Below are positions 35,588 through 46,283 of a stretch of 64,000 nt of DNA, piece after piece. The notes under the pieces were generated by a model. It was not told the DNA's origin. It searched no databases and saw nothing but the letters and a program-made list of their open reading frames with translations. The stretch is from Spirulina major PCC 6313 (GTDB lineage: Bacteria > Cyanobacteriota > Cyanobacteriia > Cyanobacteriales > Spirulinaceae): NCBI RefSeq assembly GCF_001890765.1, contig NZ_KV878783.1:3252771-3316770 (forward strand), read 5' to 3'. The first letter of the stretch is position 1. Each line of letters opens with the position of its first letter. The translations under genes and the position numbers were made by a program.

Positions 35588-36406
35588 CTAAGGCTGAGTC
35601 CAAAGGGCTTCGAGGTAGTCAATAGCAGCATCCTGTTTGGATGGATAGTTGTAGGCAAATTCTTCAAACCACAGCCCTTCATCGGAATAGGGGTCGAGGT
35701 CTTTCAGCCAAGCGGCGGCTTTTTGAGCGATCGCTTTGCGGCGTTGTTGCCGTTCCCATTCCCGTTGCCGATGTTCCCGCAAGATCGCTTCCTGTTGCTT
35801 GATCTGGGCAGCGGTGTCAATCTGTTTAAACTCGCCTTTGAGATCATCCAGGAGATGGTCAATCTTCGGGTCAGGGGGGGGAGGGCAGCGGTTGGCCTCA
35901 AACTCCCGCTTCATTTGGGTAATCACGCCATCCGTTGCCGCTGAGGTTTTGCGGGTGGGTAGTTCGATCGGGGGTAAGGGTTTCTGGCTAAATTCGGTTT
36001 GCAAGTCGGCGAGGAGGGCTTGCACCTCATCGGTGGGGGGAGTTGGCGATCGCAGCTCACGTGCTGACGGCTTAGCCCCTTGGCGTTGGCGAAACTCCCC
36101 TTGCACTTCAGCTAAAAGATCCGCCACCGTTGCATCCGCTTCATCCGGGGGGGCAGGGCGACGCTGTTGCCGGGCAAACCCTTCGAGATCAAGCTCATCC
36201 GGGTCTGCCGGGGTTTGTTTTTGGGCAAACTCCGCCTGCAATTCCGCCAACAAAGCAGCGGGATCGTCCGGTTGATGATTGGGTTGTCCTGGCGTTTGTG
36301 AACTCACTGCGCGTTCAACCTCCGCAAGTAATACATCAATCCTCTGATCATCGGCCTGATCCGAATCCTCTGAGGGTGGAAAGGATGACTCTGCTGGCTT
36401 CATCAT
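35588..36406 (-). CDS. Conserved cyanobacterial protein with repeated LLaELQaEF motifs (Slr1339-like?)
   Basis: 272 residues, ATG at 36406. Four spaced copies of one heptad-like motif are visible: LLAELQAEFAQKQ, LLAEVQGEFRQRQ, LLADLQTEFSQK and LLDDLKGEFKQ, separated by Pro-rich linkers. An Arg/Gln-rich helix follows (REHRQREWERQQRRKAIAQK), then a conserved tail DPYSDEGLWFEEFAYNYPSK. The tail and repeats remind me of the cyanobacterial family named after Slr1339, reported with salt stress; I hold this at low confidence. Soluble, with no enzymatic motif. It lies 19 bases downstream of ndhN, so an operon is likely. Confidence 0.75.
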   Translation of the reverse strand: MMKPAESSFPPSEDSDQADDQRIDVLLAEVERAVSSQTPGQPNHQPDDPAALLAELQAEFAQKQTPADPDELDLEGFARQQRRPAPPDEADATVADLLAEVQGEFRQRQGAKPSARELRSPTPPTDEVQALLADLQTEFSQKPLPPIELPTRKTSAATDGVITQMKREFEANRCPPPPDPKIDHLLDDLKGEFKQIDTAAQIKQQEAILREHRQREWERQQRRKAIAQKAAAWLKDLDPYSDEGLWFEEFAYNYPSKQDAAIDYLEALWTQP

Positions 36407-36425
36407 CGCCGCGCCCCCACCTGGA

Positions 36426-36899
36426 CTAGGCTGCGATCGCCTCTTGGAGCGGCAACCATCGGAAAGAGCGATCGCCCCCCAACTCCAGCACCACCTTAAT
36501 TCTCGGTTCCGTGCGCGGCAGATTGATCAAATACTCGCGCTCCTGATTCGACAACACCATTCCCTCAATAATCCAAAGCACCAAGCCCTTGGAATTCGGC
36601 GGCAGATTTTCGAGCTGCGTCAGAGCGATCGGCGGCACATAGTAGATTTCCCCCACCATCGCCCCTTGGCCGATCGTCTTCTTCCCCAAGTGCGGCGGAC
36701 GTACCCCATGGATACCCATCAGATAGGCCGCCACATCCCCCAAGCCTCTAGCCGTCAGGTTCAAAGTCTGATACCCCGCCGCCCGGAGTCGCCGCTGATA
36801 CCGACCTTCGTAGCCTCCTTCTAAGGGCGCATAAATCCCCACGGCTCCGGACTGCTCTAAGCCTTTGATAAACGCTTTACCCGTTGTCAACAGTGCCAT
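36426..36899 (-). CDS. ndhN: NAD(P)H-quinone oxidoreductase subunit N (NDH-1)
   Basis: 157 residues, ATG at 36899. NdhN is one of the oxygenic-photosynthesis-specific subunits of the peripheral arm of cyanobacterial NDH-1, which takes part in cyclic electron flow and respiration at the thylakoid. Characteristic stretches are ALLTTGKAFIKGLEQSGAVG, YQRRLRAAGYQTLNLTARG, and YYVPPIALTQLENLPPNSKG. It is divergent from the ribosomal superoperon and precedes the repeat-containing protein gene. Confidence 0.95.
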   Translation of the reverse strand: MALLTTGKAFIKGLEQSGAVGIYAPLEGGYEGRYQRRLRAAGYQTLNLTARGLGDVAAYLMGIHGVRPPHLGKKTIGQGAMVGEIYYVPPIALTQLENLPPNSKGLVLWIIEGMVLSNQEREYLINLPRTEPRIKVVLELGGDRSFRWLPLQEAIAA

Positions 36900-37124
36900 A
36901 TCTTCTTTTCCAATTCTTCACTAACGTATGAATGTCGCTCAGATTGCAATGCGCTCTCTTTATCTTATATTAAGCAACAAGCAACCCCGCGCTAAAGCCC
37001 CAGAGCTTCCCAACGGATCAGGCGGTTAACCGTAGAACCTCCATCGGCATGGGACTGCGATCGCGCCCATTCCCCGACCGCTGCGATCTCAACCCTTGTC
37101 TCGGCCTCCTCCAAGTTTGCAGTC

Positions 37125-37153
37125 TTGACTTGGTGTGTCAAAACCGTTATAGT
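37125..37153 (+). promoter_or_regulatory. Predicted sigma-70-type promoter of the ribosomal superoperon
   Basis: TTGACT at 37125-37130, a 17-base spacer, then TATAGT at 37148-37153: a near-consensus group 1 sigma promoter. Transcription from about 37160 would give a leader of roughly 355 nt before rplC. Confidence 0.7.
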
Positions 37154-37516
37154 AAGCGATTGTGACCTTAAACGCGGCCATCTAGTAACAAGCGTTACTA
37201 AATCCAAAGCGTTCAAAGCGTACTCACCCACGGATACTGAAAGCTCATAACCCTTGCGTTTCAAGTCCAGAGTACCCAACGGGTCTAGGGAACAGCGAAC
37301 GAATGCTCCTGTTCTCCACCACAACCTGCCCCCATCGGGCTAAAACCAAGACACTTCAATTTTGTTTCCGTTCACCCTCAAGCAGGTCGGACGGACTGAA
37401 TCTGTCTGAAGGGCAGCGATTCACCGACGCTTATTCGTCTCGTCATTGGTGCGACCTCCCGGTTTATCAGTTTGTTTTATTTAACGTGTTGTTTAGAGAA
37501 AGAGAGGGCTAAACCC
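37154..37516 (+). promoter_or_regulatory. Long 5' leader of the ribosomal superoperon
   Basis: 363 bases without a convincing gene. A small hairpin TAGTAAC-AAGC-GTTACTA starts near 37182. In other bacteria S10-operon leaders are targets of autogenous control by L4, so this leader is a candidate, but no known L4-leader fold was recognised. The rplC start GTG at 37517 has no strong Shine-Dalgarno sequence. Confidence 0.5.
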
Positions 37517-38152
37517 GTGTCTGTCGGTATCCTCGGCACCAAGCTAGGCATGACCCAGATTTTCGACCGAGAATCTGGCGCTTCGATTCCCGTTACCGTC
37601 ATTCAAGCGGGACCATGCACTATTACTCAAATTAAACAAAAGCAAACGGACGGCTACACAGCAGTCCAGATTGGCTATCAGGAAGTTAAAGAAAAAGCCT
37701 TAACCAAGCCTGAACTCGGTCATCTCAGCAAAGCGAACGCTGCTCCCCTGCGTCACCTAAAAGAATATCGCCTCGACGATGTCAGCAGTTTTGAACTGGG
37801 TCAAGCCTTAAGCGCCGATATTTTTACCCCCGGTCAACTCGTTGATGTGTCGGGTAAAACCATTGGTCGCGGTTTTGCTGGGTATCAAAAACGGCATAAC
37901 TTTAGACGCGGACCCATGTCCCACGGTTCCAAAAACCACCGTCTCCCAGGCTCCACGGGGCCCGGTACGACTCCCGGTCGGATTTTCCCAGGGAAGAAAA
38001 TGGCAGGGCAATACGGCAACACGAAAGTGACCATTCGCAAATTGCAGGTTGTCCGCGTTGATACTGAAAAGAATCTGTTGCTCGTTCGCGGTGCGATTCC
38101 AGGAAAGCCCGGCAATGTGTTGAGCATCGTGCCTGCAAATATCGTCGGCTAG
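37517..38152 (+). CDS. rplC: 50S ribosomal protein L3
   Basis: 211 residues starting at the GTG at 37517 ([20 protein letters not shown], a standard L3 start); in-frame upstream sequence back to 37472 is leader. The conserved loop [20 protein letters not shown] reaches toward the peptidyl transferase centre. First gene of the superoperon, as expected in cyanobacteria where rpsJ lies elsewhere. An early assembly protein that binds 23S rRNA. Confidence 0.97.
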   Translation: MSVGILGTKLGMTQIFDRESGASIPVTVIQAGPCTITQIKQKQTDGYTAVQIGYQEVKEKALTKPELGHLSKANAAPLRHLKEYRLDDVSSFELGQALSADIFTPGQLVDVSGKTIGRGFAGYQKRHNFRRGPMSHGSKNHRLPGSTGPGTTPGRIFPGKKMAGQYGNTKVTIRKLQVVRVDTEKNLLLVRGAIPGKPGNVLSIVPANIVG

Positions 38153-38191
38153 ACGGTTCGGTCTGTATACAGTGGAAAGACAAGTTAGACA

Positions 38192-38824
38192 ATGGTTAAT
38201 TGTGTTGTAAAAAATTGGCAGGGTGAGGCGGTCGGCGAAACGACGTTAGATCTCCCTGTGGCCAAAGAAGAAAATGCGGCGCATATCGTTCACCGCGCTC
38301 TCGTGCGCCAACTGGCCAATGCGCGGCAGGGAACCGCATCCACGAAAACCCGTGCGGAAGTGCGCGGGGGTGGACGCAAGCCCTGGCGGCAAAAGGGAAC
38401 GGGTCGGGCGCGTGCCGGGTCGATTCGCTCGCCGTTATGGCGTGGGGGTGGGGTCATTTTTGGGCCGAAGCCTCGCGACTATAGCCAAAAAATGAACCGC
38501 AAGGAACGCCGTTTGGCGTTGCGCACGGCGTTTAATAGCCGGATTGAGGATTTGGTGGTGGTGCAGGACTTCGCCGCAGAGTTAACCAGCCCGAAAACGA
38601 AGGATCTGGTGACGGCGTTGGCGCGTTGGGATGTGACCCTTGAGAAGCGGGTGTTACTGATTACCCACGAACCCCATGAAACGCTGTATCTGTCGGGGCG
38701 CAATATTGCCAACCTGACGATGATTTTGGCCACAAACCTCAATATTCACGATCTGTTGACGGTGAGCAAAATTGTGGCAACGGATGCGGCGATCGCCAAA
38801 ATTCAGGAGGTGTATTGTGACTAA
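38192..38824 (+). CDS. rplD: 50S ribosomal protein L4
   Basis: 210 residues. The conserved extended loop is seen: [35 protein letters not shown] and [14 protein letters not shown]. It binds 23S rRNA and lines the exit tunnel; in other bacteria it represses its own operon. The end overlaps the start of rplW by 8 bases, implying translational coupling. Confidence 0.97.
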   Translation: MVNCVVKNWQGEAVGETTLDLPVAKEENAAHIVHRALVRQLANARQGTASTKTRAEVRGGGRKPWRQKGTGRARAGSIRSPLWRGGGVIFGPKPRDYSQKMNRKERRLALRTAFNSRIEDLVVVQDFAAELTSPKTKDLVTALARWDVTLEKRVLLITHEPHETLYLSGRNIANLTMILATNLNIHDLLTVSKIVATDAAIAKIQEVYCD

Positions 38825-39119
38825 TTACGACCCCCGCCAACTGGCGGATATGATTTTAAAGCCGGTGGTCACGGAAAAAGCCACGATCATGCTTGAGCAA
38901 AACAAGTATGTGTTTGATGTGCTTCCGAAAGCGACCAAGCCACAAATCCGGGCCGCGATCGAGTCTCTCTTTGATGTCACGGTCACGAAGGTGAATACGC
39001 ATCTGCCCCCCCGACGCAAAAAGCGGGTCGGTAAATTTATTGGGTATAAAGCGCAATATAAACGCGCGATCGTCACCCTAGCAGAAGGGGATGAAATTGT
39101 CCTCTTCTCCGATGTCTAA
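38817..39119 (+). CDS. rplW: 50S ribosomal protein L23
   Basis: 100 residues from the GTG at 38817, which follows GGAGG and lies inside the end of rplD. Family pattern: [61 protein letters not shown]23 forms the docking site for trigger factor and SRP at the tunnel exit. Confidence 0.96.
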   Translation: MTNYDPRQLADMILKPVVTEKATIMLEQNKYVFDVLPKATKPQIRAAIESLFDVTVTKVNTHLPPRRKKRVGKFIGYKAQYKRAIVTLAEGDEIVLFSDV

Positions 39120-39176
39120 GACCAAAACCAGCGACATCTCGTCGCGCAGTAAGCCTTGCAGAGCACGTAACTGAAC

Positions 39177-40007
39177 ATGGGTATTCGTTCTTTCAGACCA
39201 ATGACTCCGGGGACACGGGAAGCCAGCGTATCTGACTTCGCCGATATCACCAAGTCCAAACCGGAAAAATCTCTTACTAAATACAAGCACCGGAAGAAAG
39301 GCCGCAATAATCGCGGTGTGATCACCAGTCGGCGACGGGGGGGCGGTCATAAACGCCTGTACCGTCAGATCGATTTCCGACGCGATAAGCGCAATATGCC
39401 CGCGACCGTGGATGCGATCGAATACGATCCCAACCGCAATGCGCGGATTGCCCTTGTGGTTTATGAGGATGGCGAAAAACGCTATATTCTCTGCCCCGAT
39501 GGCTTGAAAGTGGGCGCGAGCATTATTGCTGGGCCGGATTCTCCCTTTGAAACGGGGAATGCGTTGCCGCTCTCGAATATGCCCCTGGGGAGTGAGATTC
39601 ATAATATTGAACTCTTGCCGGGTCGCGGTGGACAAATGGTGCGCTCCGCTGGAGCCGCCGCACAATTGGTGGCGAAGGAAGGGGATTATGTCACCATTAA
39701 ACTCCCCTCAAAAGAAGTCCGCATGGTACGCCGCGAGTGCTATGCCACGTTGGGTCGAGTGGGCAATGCTGAGGCCCGGAACTTGAGCCTAGGGAAAGCG
39801 GGGCGGATGCGCCATTTAGGTCGTCGTCCCCAAGTGCGCGGGAGTGCAATGAACCCGGTGGATCACCCCCATGGTGGGGGTGAAGGGCGCGCGCCGATTG
39901 GTCGGAGTGGCCCGGTAACGCCTTGGGGTAAGCCTGCCTTGGGACGGAAGACGCGCAAGAAGAATAAGCCGAGCGATCGCTTCATCATCCGCCGTCGGAA
40001 TGCCTAA
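39177..40007 (+). CDS. rplB: 50S ribosomal protein L2
   Basis: 276 residues. Signatures: [39 protein letters not shown] and the highly conserved [20 protein letters not shown] near the peptidyl transferase centre. Required for subunit association. The ATG at 39177 follows a 57-base gap from rplW. Confidence 0.98.
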   Translation: MGIRSFRPMTPGTREASVSDFADITKSKPEKSLTKYKHRKKGRNNRGVITSRRRGGGHKRLYRQIDFRRDKRNMPATVDAIEYDPNRNARIALVVYEDGEKRYILCPDGLKVGASIIAGPDSPFETGNALPLSNMPLGSEIHNIELLPGRGGQMVRSAGAAAQLVAKEGDYVTIKLPSKEVRMVRRECYATLGRVGNAEARNLSLGKAGRMRHLGRRPQVRGSAMNPVDHPHGGGEGRAPIGRSGPVTPWGKPALGRKTRKKNKPSDRFIIRRRNA

Positions 40008-40047
40008 TCCTCAACCACATTGTTAACCACTCAAACCACAAGTACCT

Positions 40048-40326
40048 ATGGGTCGTTCCTTAAAAAAAGGGCCATTCGTGGCCGATAGCCTGCTTTCCAA
40101 AATTGAAAAGCTCAACGCTAAAAATGAAAAACAGGTGATCAAAACCTGGTCACGTGCGTCCACGGTGTTGCCCCAAATGGTGGGTCATACCATCGCTGTC
40201 CATAACGGTCGTCAGCATGTGCCCGTCTATGTCAATGAACAGATGGTGGGCCACAAACTGGGCGAATTCGCGCCGACGCGGACGTTCCGGGGTCATGCCA
40301 AAAGTGACAAAAAAGCGAGACGCTAA
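40048..40326 (+). CDS. rpsS: 30S ribosomal protein S19
   Basis: 92 residues. [40 protein letters not shown] and [20 protein letters not shown] are standard S19. It sits in the 30S head with S13, near the A-site tRNA. Confidence 0.97.
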   Translation: MGRSLKKGPFVADSLLSKIEKLNAKNEKQVIKTWSRASTVLPQMVGHTIAVHNGRQHVPVYVNEQMVGHKLGEFAPTRTFRGHAKSDKKARR

Positions 40327-40338
40327 CGGGAGAAAATC

Positions 40339-40701
40339 ATGGCAGTAGATACCAGAGAAGAAGTAAAAGCGATCGCCCGCTACATCCGGATGTCCCCCAA
40401 CAAAGTCCGGCGCGTCCTCGACCAAATTCGAGGCCGCTCCTATCGTGAGGCATTAATCATCCTTGAATTCATGCCCTACCGCGCCTGCGGCCCGATCTTG
40501 AAAGTGCTACGGTCTGCCGTTGCCAATGCCGAACATAACAACGGTTTAGATCCCAGCACCTTAATGGTCAGCAGTGCCTATGCCGACCAAGGCCCCAAAC
40601 TCAGACGCTTCCGGGCCCGCGCCCAAGGTCGAGCCTATCAAATCCAACGGCCAACGTGTCACATTACCGTTGCCGTTGCCCCCGCCCTAGACGACGAATA
40701 A
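40339..40701 (+). CDS. rplV: 50S ribosomal protein L22
   Basis: 120 residues. Pattern: [40 protein letters not shown], and the tunnel-constricting beta hairpin around [20 protein letters not shown]. It starts 12 bases after rpsS. Confidence 0.97.
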   Translation: MAVDTREEVKAIARYIRMSPNKVRRVLDQIRGRSYREALIILEFMPYRACGPILKVLRSAVANAEHNNGLDPSTLMVSSAYADQGPKLRRFRARAQGRAYQIQRPTCHITVAVAPALDDE

Positions 40702-40714
40702 GAGGAACACAACC

Positions 40715-41437
40715 GTGGGACAAAAAGTACATCCAACTGGCTTTCGCCTTGGCGTTATCAAAGAACACCGGTCTCGGTGGTTCGCTGACCGCAAGCGCTA
40801 TCCAGAACTACTCCAAGAAGACCACAAAATTCGTGAACATGTCCAAGCGAATCTCAGCAATGCAGGGATTTCTGACGTGCGCATCGAACGCAAAGCCGAT
40901 CAAATCGACCTCGAAATCCATACCGCCCGTCCGGGTGTTGTCGTGGGTCGTGGCGGTAGCGGCATTGAAGCCCTCCGCACTGGACTCCAGCAACTCCTCG
41001 GTGGCACCCGCCAAATTCGCGTCAATGTGATCGAAGTGGCCCGCGTTGATGCGGATTCGGTCTTGATTGCCGAATATATCGCCCAACAACTCGAACGTCG
41101 GGTTTCCTTCCGCCGGGTTGTGCGCCAAGCCATTCAACGGGCCCAACGGGCTGAGGTGCAAGGCATCAAAATCCAAGTGGGGGGTCGCCTCAACGGGGCA
41201 GAAATTGCGCGGACTGAATGGACGCGGGAAGGCCGTGTCCCTCTCCATACCCTCCGGGCTGATATTGACTACGCCTACCGCACGGCTAAAACCATTTACG
41301 GCATTCTGGGGATTAAGGTTTGGGTCTTCAAAGGCGAAATCATCCCAGGTCAAGAAGAATTGGCGGCAGCCACACCGAGCCAACAACCTGCGCGTCGTCA
41401 ACGCCGTAACCGCCAGTTTGAAGACCGCTCGGAATAA
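40715..41437 (+). CDS. rpsC: 30S ribosomal protein S3
   Basis: 240 residues from the GTG at 40715, preceded by [26 protein letters not shown] is the conserved start; the KH domain has [17 protein letters not shown]. The C-terminal half holds [21 protein letters not shown]3 lines the mRNA entry channel. Confidence 0.97.
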   Translation: MGQKVHPTGFRLGVIKEHRSRWFADRKRYPELLQEDHKIREHVQANLSNAGISDVRIERKADQIDLEIHTARPGVVVGRGGSGIEALRTGLQQLLGGTRQIRVNVIEVARVDADSVLIAEYIAQQLERRVSFRRVVRQAIQRAQRAEVQGIKIQVGGRLNGAEIARTEWTREGRVPLHTLRADIDYAYRTAKTIYGILGIKVWVFKGEIIPGQEELAAATPSQQPARRQRRNRQFEDRSE

Positions 41438-41490
41438 GCGGTGATGCACCGGGCCGGAATGTTACGAGTCATTTTTAACACAAGCACATT

Positions 41491-41910
41491 ATGTTAAGTC
41501 CCAGAAGAACAAAATTCCGCAAACAACAACGCGGTCGGATGAAAGGGCTAGCGAAGGGCGGCACGACGCTGAATTTTGGCGATTTTGCCCTCCAAGCGAT
41601 TGAACCGTCCTGGATTACCTCTCGCCAAATTGAGGCTGCTCGACGCGCCATGACTCGTTATGTGCGCCGGGGTGGCAAAATTTGGATTCGCATTTTCCCG
41701 GATAAGCCGGTGACGATGCGTCCGGCGGAAACCCGGATGGGTTCCGGGAAAGGGTCGCCTGAGTTTTGGGTGGCTGTGGTGAAGCCGGGTCGCATTATGT
41801 TTGAGATGAATGGTGTGTCTGAGGAAGTGGCACGAGAAGCGATGCGTCTGGCTTCTCAGAAGCTCCCGATTAAGACGAAGTTCATCACCCGTAAGGAGGT
41901 TGAAAGTTAA
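41491..41910 (+). CDS. rplP: 50S ribosomal protein L16
   Basis: 139 residues. [39 protein letters not shown] and [20 protein letters not shown] match L16, which contacts A-site tRNA. Only 2 bases separate it from rpmC. Confidence 0.97.
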   Translation: MLSPRRTKFRKQQRGRMKGLAKGGTTLNFGDFALQAIEPSWITSRQIEAARRAMTRYVRRGGKIWIRIFPDKPVTMRPAETRMGSGKGSPEFWVAVVKPGRIMFEMNGVSEEVAREAMRLASQKLPIKTKFITRKEVES

Positions 41911-41912
41911 CG

Positions 41913-42143
41913 ATGGCACTACCTAAGGTTGCAGATGCGCGCAAGCTCAGTGATGAGGAATTATCAACGGAGATTGTGAGCGCGAAACGAAAACTATTTG
42001 AGTTGCGGCTTCAACAGGCGACTCGTCGTCTTGAAACCCCCCATGAGTTCAAACACACGCGCCATTGGATCGCTCAGTTGCTCACCGTTGAACGGGAGCG
42101 GCAGTTAACTCAATCTACCCCAACTACTACAGCAGAGGAGTAA
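41913..42143 (+). CDS. rpmC: 50S ribosomal protein L29
   Basis: 76 residues. DARKLSDEELSTEIVSAKRK, LFELRLQQATRRLETPHEFK and RHWIAQLLTVERER form the two-helix L29 pattern. It lies at the tunnel exit beside L23. The Thr-rich tail (STPTTTAEE) is variable. Confidence 0.95.
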   Translation: MALPKVADARKLSDEELSTEIVSAKRKLFELRLQQATRRLETPHEFKHTRHWIAQLLTVERERQLTQSTPTTTAEE

Positions 42144-42149
42144 GCAACG

Positions 42150-42398
42150 ATGGCGGTTAAAGAACGTGTGGGTTTGGTGGTCAGCAACAAGATGGATAAA
42201 ACGGTTGTTGTTGCGATTGAAAACCGTGCCCCTCATCCGAAGTACGGCAAGATTGTCGTTAAAACGAAAAAGTATAAGGCCCACGACGAAGACAACAAGT
42301 GTAATGAGGGCGATCGCGTCCGGATTCGTGAGAGCCGCCCCCTCAGTCGTACCAAGCGTTGGACGGTCACTGAAGTTCTCGAAATCACGAATCGGTAA
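42150..42398 (+). CDS. rpsQ: 30S ribosomal protein S17
   Basis: 82 residues. [20 protein letters not shown] and [20 protein letters not shown], then [18 protein letters not shown]: an OB-fold S17 that binds 16S rRNA early in 30S assembly. Start 6 bases after rpmC. Confidence 0.97.
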   Translation: MAVKERVGLVVSNKMDKTVVVAIENRAPHPKYGKIVVKTKKYKAHDEDNKCNEGDRVRIRESRPLSRTKRWTVTEVLEITNR

Positions 42399-42424
42399 GC
42401 ATTCCCTAACCCTGTTCAAGAGCA

Positions 42425-42793
42425 ATGATTCAACAACAAACCTATCTCAATGTTGCCGATAACAGCGGCGCTCGTAAGCTGATGTGTCTGCGAGTGTTGG
42501 GTAAAGGCAATAGCCGTTATGGCGGCATTGGCGATCGCATTATCGCCGTGGTCAAAGAAGCAATCCCGAACCAAGGGGTTAAAAAGTCCGATGTGGTCAC
42601 GGCTGTCATTGTGCGAACCAAGCAATCCCTGCGTCGGGATAGCGGCATGAGCATTCGCTTTGATGACAATGCAGCGGTGATCATCAATAACGATGGGAAT
42701 CCGAAAGGAACCCGCGTCTTTGGCCCGGTTGCCCGCGAATTGCGCGATCGCAACTACACCAAAATTGTCTCATTGGCACCGGAGGTCATCTAA
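42425..42793 (+). CDS. rplN: 50S ribosomal protein L14
   Basis: 122 residues, exactly the family length. [20 protein letters not shown] and [20 protein letters not shown] are diagnostic. Its stop codon abuts the rplX start with no gap. Confidence 0.98.
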   Translation: MIQQQTYLNVADNSGARKLMCLRVLGKGNSRYGGIGDRIIAVVKEAIPNQGVKKSDVVTAVIVRTKQSLRRDSGMSIRFDDNAAVIINNDGNPKGTRVFGPVARELRDRNYTKIVSLAPEVI

Positions 42794-43147
42794 ATGGCAA
42801 AAGCAAAGCGCAACGCACCCAAAACAGCCCAGAAAATGCACGTCAAAGCAGGAGACACCGTCCAAGTGATCTCCGGTCGTGACAAAGGCAAAGTCGGGGA
42901 AATCATCCGGTCAATCCCCTCCGACAGCAAAGTAGTGGTCAAAGGGGTCAACATTCGCACCAAACACGTCAAGCCCCAACAGGAAGGCGAATCCGGTCGA
43001 ATTGAAACCTTTGAAGCCCCCATTCACAGCTCCAACGTCATGCTCTATTCCAATAAAGAGCAAGTGGCGAGCCGCATCAGCTACACCGTCAACGCTGACG
43101 GTCGCAAAGTGCGGATGCTCAAAAAAACCGGTGAAATCATCGATTAG
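42794..43147 (+). CDS. rplX: 50S ribosomal protein L24
   Basis: 117 residues. The KOW motif is clear: [20 protein letters not shown], then [20 protein letters not shown]. It initiates 50S assembly. The ATG directly follows the rplN stop. Confidence 0.96.
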   Translation: MAKAKRNAPKTAQKMHVKAGDTVQVISGRDKGKVGEIIRSIPSDSKVVVKGVNIRTKHVKPQQEGESGRIETFEAPIHSSNVMLYSNKEQVASRISYTVNADGRKVRMLKKTGEIID

Positions 43148-43199
43148 TCCACCTATTTGGCCGCCTGACCAAGCCCAGGTTGCCCCATGAATACCCATC

Positions 43200-43745
43200 A
43201 TGTCCCAACGACTTAAGCAACTCTACCAAGACACCATTGTCCCCAAGCTCACCGAGCAATTTGGGTACACCAACGTTCACCAAGTGCCCAAGGTGCATAA
43301 AATCACCCTCAATCGGGGTCTTGGTGAAGCCTCTCAAAATGCGAAAGCACTTGAATCGTCATTAAGTGAACTCGCGATCATTAGTGGTCAACGTCCCGTC
43401 GTGACCCGTGCGAAAAAAGCGATCGCCGGCTTCAAAATCCGAGAAGGAATGCCCGTCGGCGTAATGGTAACCCTCCGCTCCGATCGCATGTACGCTTTTT
43501 TGGATCGTCTAATTAGCCTAGCGCTGCCTCGCATCCGTGACTTTCGCGGCATCAGCCCCAAAAGCTTCGACGGGCGAGGAAACTACAGCCTCGGCGTTCG
43601 TGAGCAACTTATCTTTCCAGAGATCGACTACGACAGCATCGATCAAATCCGAGGGATGGATATCTCCATCGTGACCACCGCCAACACAGACGAAGAAGGT
43701 CGCGCGTTGCTCAAAGAAATGGGCATGCCCTTCCGTAATCAATAG
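43200..43745 (+). CDS. rplE: 50S ribosomal protein L5
   Basis: 181 residues. [40 protein letters not shown] and [20 protein letters not shown] are standard. It binds 5S rRNA and contacts P-site tRNA. Confidence 0.97.
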   Translation: MSQRLKQLYQDTIVPKLTEQFGYTNVHQVPKVHKITLNRGLGEASQNAKALESSLSELAIISGQRPVVTRAKKAIAGFKIREGMPVGVMVTLRSDRMYAFLDRLISLALPRIRDFRGISPKSFDGRGNYSLGVREQLIFPEIDYDSIDQIRGMDISIVTTANTDEEGRALLKEMGMPFRNQ

Positions 43746-43777
43746 AACCCCGTTACGAAGGAGGAACACACACGCTT

Positions 43778-44179
43778 ATGGCGGCCAACGACACTATTTC
43801 CGACATGCTCACTCGCATCCGTAACGCCGGAGCCGTGAGACATAGCACCACCAACGTCCCCTCGACTCGGATGACACGCGACATCGCCCGTGTCCTCAAA
43901 GACGAAGGCTTCATTGCCGACTATGAAGAAGCAGGCGAAGGCGTGAAAAAACAACTCACCCTTTCCCTCAAATACGCGGGCCGTACCCGCAAGCCGATCA
44001 TCAACACCCTGAAACGGATTAGTAAACCCGGTCTCCGCGTTTACAAAAACCGCAAAGAATTGCCCCGTGTCCTTGGTGGCATCGGGATTGCCATCATCTC
44101 CACCTCCAGCGGCATCATGACCGATCGTGAAGCCCGGCAGCGCGGTATTGGTGGTGAAGTCCTCTGCTACATTTGGTAG
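43778..44179 (+). CDS. rpsH: 30S ribosomal protein S8
   Basis: 133 residues. [40 protein letters not shown] and [20 protein letters not shown] match S8, a primary 16S rRNA binder and, in enterobacteria, the repressor of the spc operon. Confidence 0.97.
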   Translation: MAANDTISDMLTRIRNAGAVRHSTTNVPSTRMTRDIARVLKDEGFIADYEEAGEGVKKQLTLSLKYAGRTRKPIINTLKRISKPGLRVYKNRKELPRVLGGIGIAIISTSSGIMTDREARQRGIGGEVLCYIW

Positions 44180-44214
44180 CCCCCCGCTTATCCCCAACCT
44201 CGGAGTAAACGCTT

Positions 44215-44757
44215 ATGTCTCGGATTGGCAAACGTCCAATAACCGTTCCTGATAAAGTTACTGTCACCATCGACGGCAACCATGTCGCCGTCAAAGGCCC
44301 CAAAGGTCAGCTTGAACGCCAGATTCCCGGCATGGTTGACATCCATCAAGATGGCAACACCATCACAGTGGTGCGTCACAACGAAAGCCGCAAATGCCGC
44401 GAGCGTCATGGCCTGTCCCGCACCCTGATCGCCAACATGATCGAAGGCGTGTCCAACGGCTATGAAAAGCAACTGATCATCCAAGGGGTAGGGTATCGTG
44501 CCCAAATGCAAGGCACCACCTTAGTCCTCAGTGTCGGCTACAGTCACCCTGTTGAAATTCAACCCCCCGAAGGTGTGCAGTTTGCCGTCGCCGAAAAAAA
44601 TACTCAAGTGGTGGTCAGCGGCATCAACAAAGAAATTGTGGGTAACGTCACCGCTCAAATTCGGGCTGTACGCCCCCCCGAAGTCTACAAAGGCAAAGGG
44701 ATTCGCTACAAAGGCGAAGTGGTTCGACGCAAAGCTGGTAAGGCAGGGAAGAAATAG
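44215..44757 (+). CDS. rplF: 50S ribosomal protein L6
   Basis: 180 residues. [40 protein letters not shown] and [20 protein letters not shown] are diagnostic for L6 near the factor-binding site. 3 bases before rplR. Confidence 0.97.
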   Translation: MSRIGKRPITVPDKVTVTIDGNHVAVKGPKGQLERQIPGMVDIHQDGNTITVVRHNESRKCRERHGLSRTLIANMIEGVSNGYEKQLIIQGVGYRAQMQGTTLVLSVGYSHPVEIQPPEGVQFAVAEKNTQVVVSGINKEIVGNVTAQIRAVRPPEVYKGKGIRYKGEVVRRKAGKAGKK

Positions 44758-44760
44758 ATC

Positions 44761-45123
44761 ATGAAAACAACTCGTAAAGCTCAACTGCACCGTCGCCACC
44801 GGCGACTGCGGAAAAAAGTTAGCGGCACAGCCACTCGTCCTCGCTTGGCCGTCTTCCGCTCCAACAATCATATCTATGCTCAATTAATTGATGATGTGCA
44901 GCAACATACCCTTGCCGCTGCATCTAGTCTTGATAAAGAACTCAAGACAGATCTGCCATCGGGGGCAAACTGTGATGCATCCACATCGGTGGGCACATTG
45001 ATCGCAGAACGTGCCAAAGCCAAAGGCATTCAGCACGTTGTTTTTGACCGGGGGGGAAATCTCTACCATGGTCGTGTGAAGGCCTTGGCAGAGGCTGCCC
45101 GTGAAGCGGGTCTCGACTTCTAA
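44761..45123 (+). CDS. rplR: 50S ribosomal protein L18
   Basis: 120 residues. [40 protein letters not shown] and [20 protein letters not shown] are the L18 5S-rRNA-binding pattern. Confidence 0.97.
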   Translation: MKTTRKAQLHRRHRRLRKKVSGTATRPRLAVFRSNNHIYAQLIDDVQQHTLAAASSLDKELKTDLPSGANCDASTSVGTLIAERAKAKGIQHVVFDRGGNLYHGRVKALAEAAREAGLDF

Positions 45124-45152
45124 ATCGGTGATCTTAAACAAAGTAAGTAACG

Positions 45153-45677
45153 ATGGCAAAAACAAAAGGTAAAAAAGGGAACCGCACCAAGAAAGAAGAA
45201 CTCTTTCAAGAGCGGGTTATTCAAATTCGCCGGGTCAGCAAGGTTGTCAAAGGCGGTAAAAAGCTCAGTTTCCGGGCAATTGTTGTCGTCGGTGACGAAA
45301 ATGGCAAAGTCGGCGTTGGCGTTGGCAAAGCCGCAGATGTGATTGGCGCAGTGCGCAAAGGCGTTGCGGATGGCAAGAAGCAGTTAGTCGATGTGCCGTT
45401 GAATAAGGCGAACTCGATCACCCATCCTGCTCGCGGCGTTGCTGGCGGTGCAAAGGTGATGATGCGCCCAGCGGCTCCCGGTACTGGGGTAATTGCTGGG
45501 GGTGCTGTTCGTACCGTCTTAGAATTGGCGGGCGTGAAGAACATTCTGGCGAAGCAGCTTGGATCGAGCAGCCCCCTCAATAATGCGCGGGCGGCTGTGG
45601 ATGCTCTCGAAACGCTGCGGACGTTCCGGGATGTGGCCCAAGAGCGTAATGTTCCCATTGAAAAGCTTTATATCTAA
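45153..45677 (+). CDS. rpsE: 30S ribosomal protein S5
   Basis: 174 residues. [39 protein letters not shown] and [20 protein letters not shown] are standard S5, part of the decoding accuracy and mRNA helicase region. Confidence 0.97.
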   Translation: MAKTKGKKGNRTKKEELFQERVIQIRRVSKVVKGGKKLSFRAIVVVGDENGKVGVGVGKAADVIGAVRKGVADGKKQLVDVPLNKANSITHPARGVAGGAKVMMRPAAPGTGVIAGGAVRTVLELAGVKNILAKQLGSSSPLNNARAAVDALETLRTFRDVAQERNVPIEKLYI

Positions 45678-45721
45678 TTGTCCGAATCAAGGTTGAAGGG
45701 TCAAGACTCTGAACAAAAATC

Positions 45722-46171
45722 ATGAACATTAATGATGCTACGCCCAAGGCTGGGTCAAATAAACGCCGCCGTCGTGTGGGCCGCGGAATTGCAGCGGGCC
45801 AAGGGGCCAGTTGTGGTTTCGGAATGCGGGGTCAAAAATCTCGCTCTGGTACCGGCACGAAGCCGGGGTTTGAAGGGGGTCAAATGCCCCTGTATCGGCG
45901 TGTTCCGAAGTTAAAACACTTTACGGTGATTAATCCGAAGCTGTTCACGATTGTGAATGTGCGGCGCTTGGCTGAGTTGCCGGCTAATTCTGAAGTGACC
46001 TTAGCGTCATTGATGGATTGTGGCATTGTGACCGCCAATGATGGCCCGTTGAAACTGTTGGGCGATGGTGAATTGTCTGTGGCGCTAACCGTGAAGGCGG
46101 CGGCTTTTACCGCTGGTGCTCGGCAGAAAATTGAGGCGGCGGGCGGTAGTTGTGAAGTTGTCGCTGGGTAA
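45722..46171 (+). CDS. rplO: 50S ribosomal protein L15
   Basis: 149 residues. [40 protein letters not shown] and [13 protein letters not shown] are the L15 signature. No rpmD (L30) precedes it, as normal in cyanobacteria. A 112-base gap then leads to secY. Confidence 0.97.
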   Translation: MNINDATPKAGSNKRRRRVGRGIAAGQGASCGFGMRGQKSRSGTGTKPGFEGGQMPLYRRVPKLKHFTVINPKLFTIVNVRRLAELPANSEVTLASLMDCGIVTANDGPLKLLGDGELSVALTVKAAAFTAGARQKIEAAGGSCEVVAG

Positions 46172-46283
46172 GTCATACTAGATCAGCGTTCTGCCGTCAG
46201 AATGTTTAGTTCGTGGGGATAATTTTAAACTCCTGCGATCGCTCTTAACTTCCCCAAACTCTGTATCAATGAGGTAACCCTTC

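Noticed and set aside
36992-37324. 110-codon open frame on the minus strand in the rplC leader region
   Set aside because: No recognisable family, composition unlike a protein, and it overlaps the predicted promoter and leader of the ribosomal operon.
38479-38742. Minus-strand open frames inside the ribosomal cluster
   Set aside because: All lie opposite highly conserved ribosomal protein genes and have no independent support.
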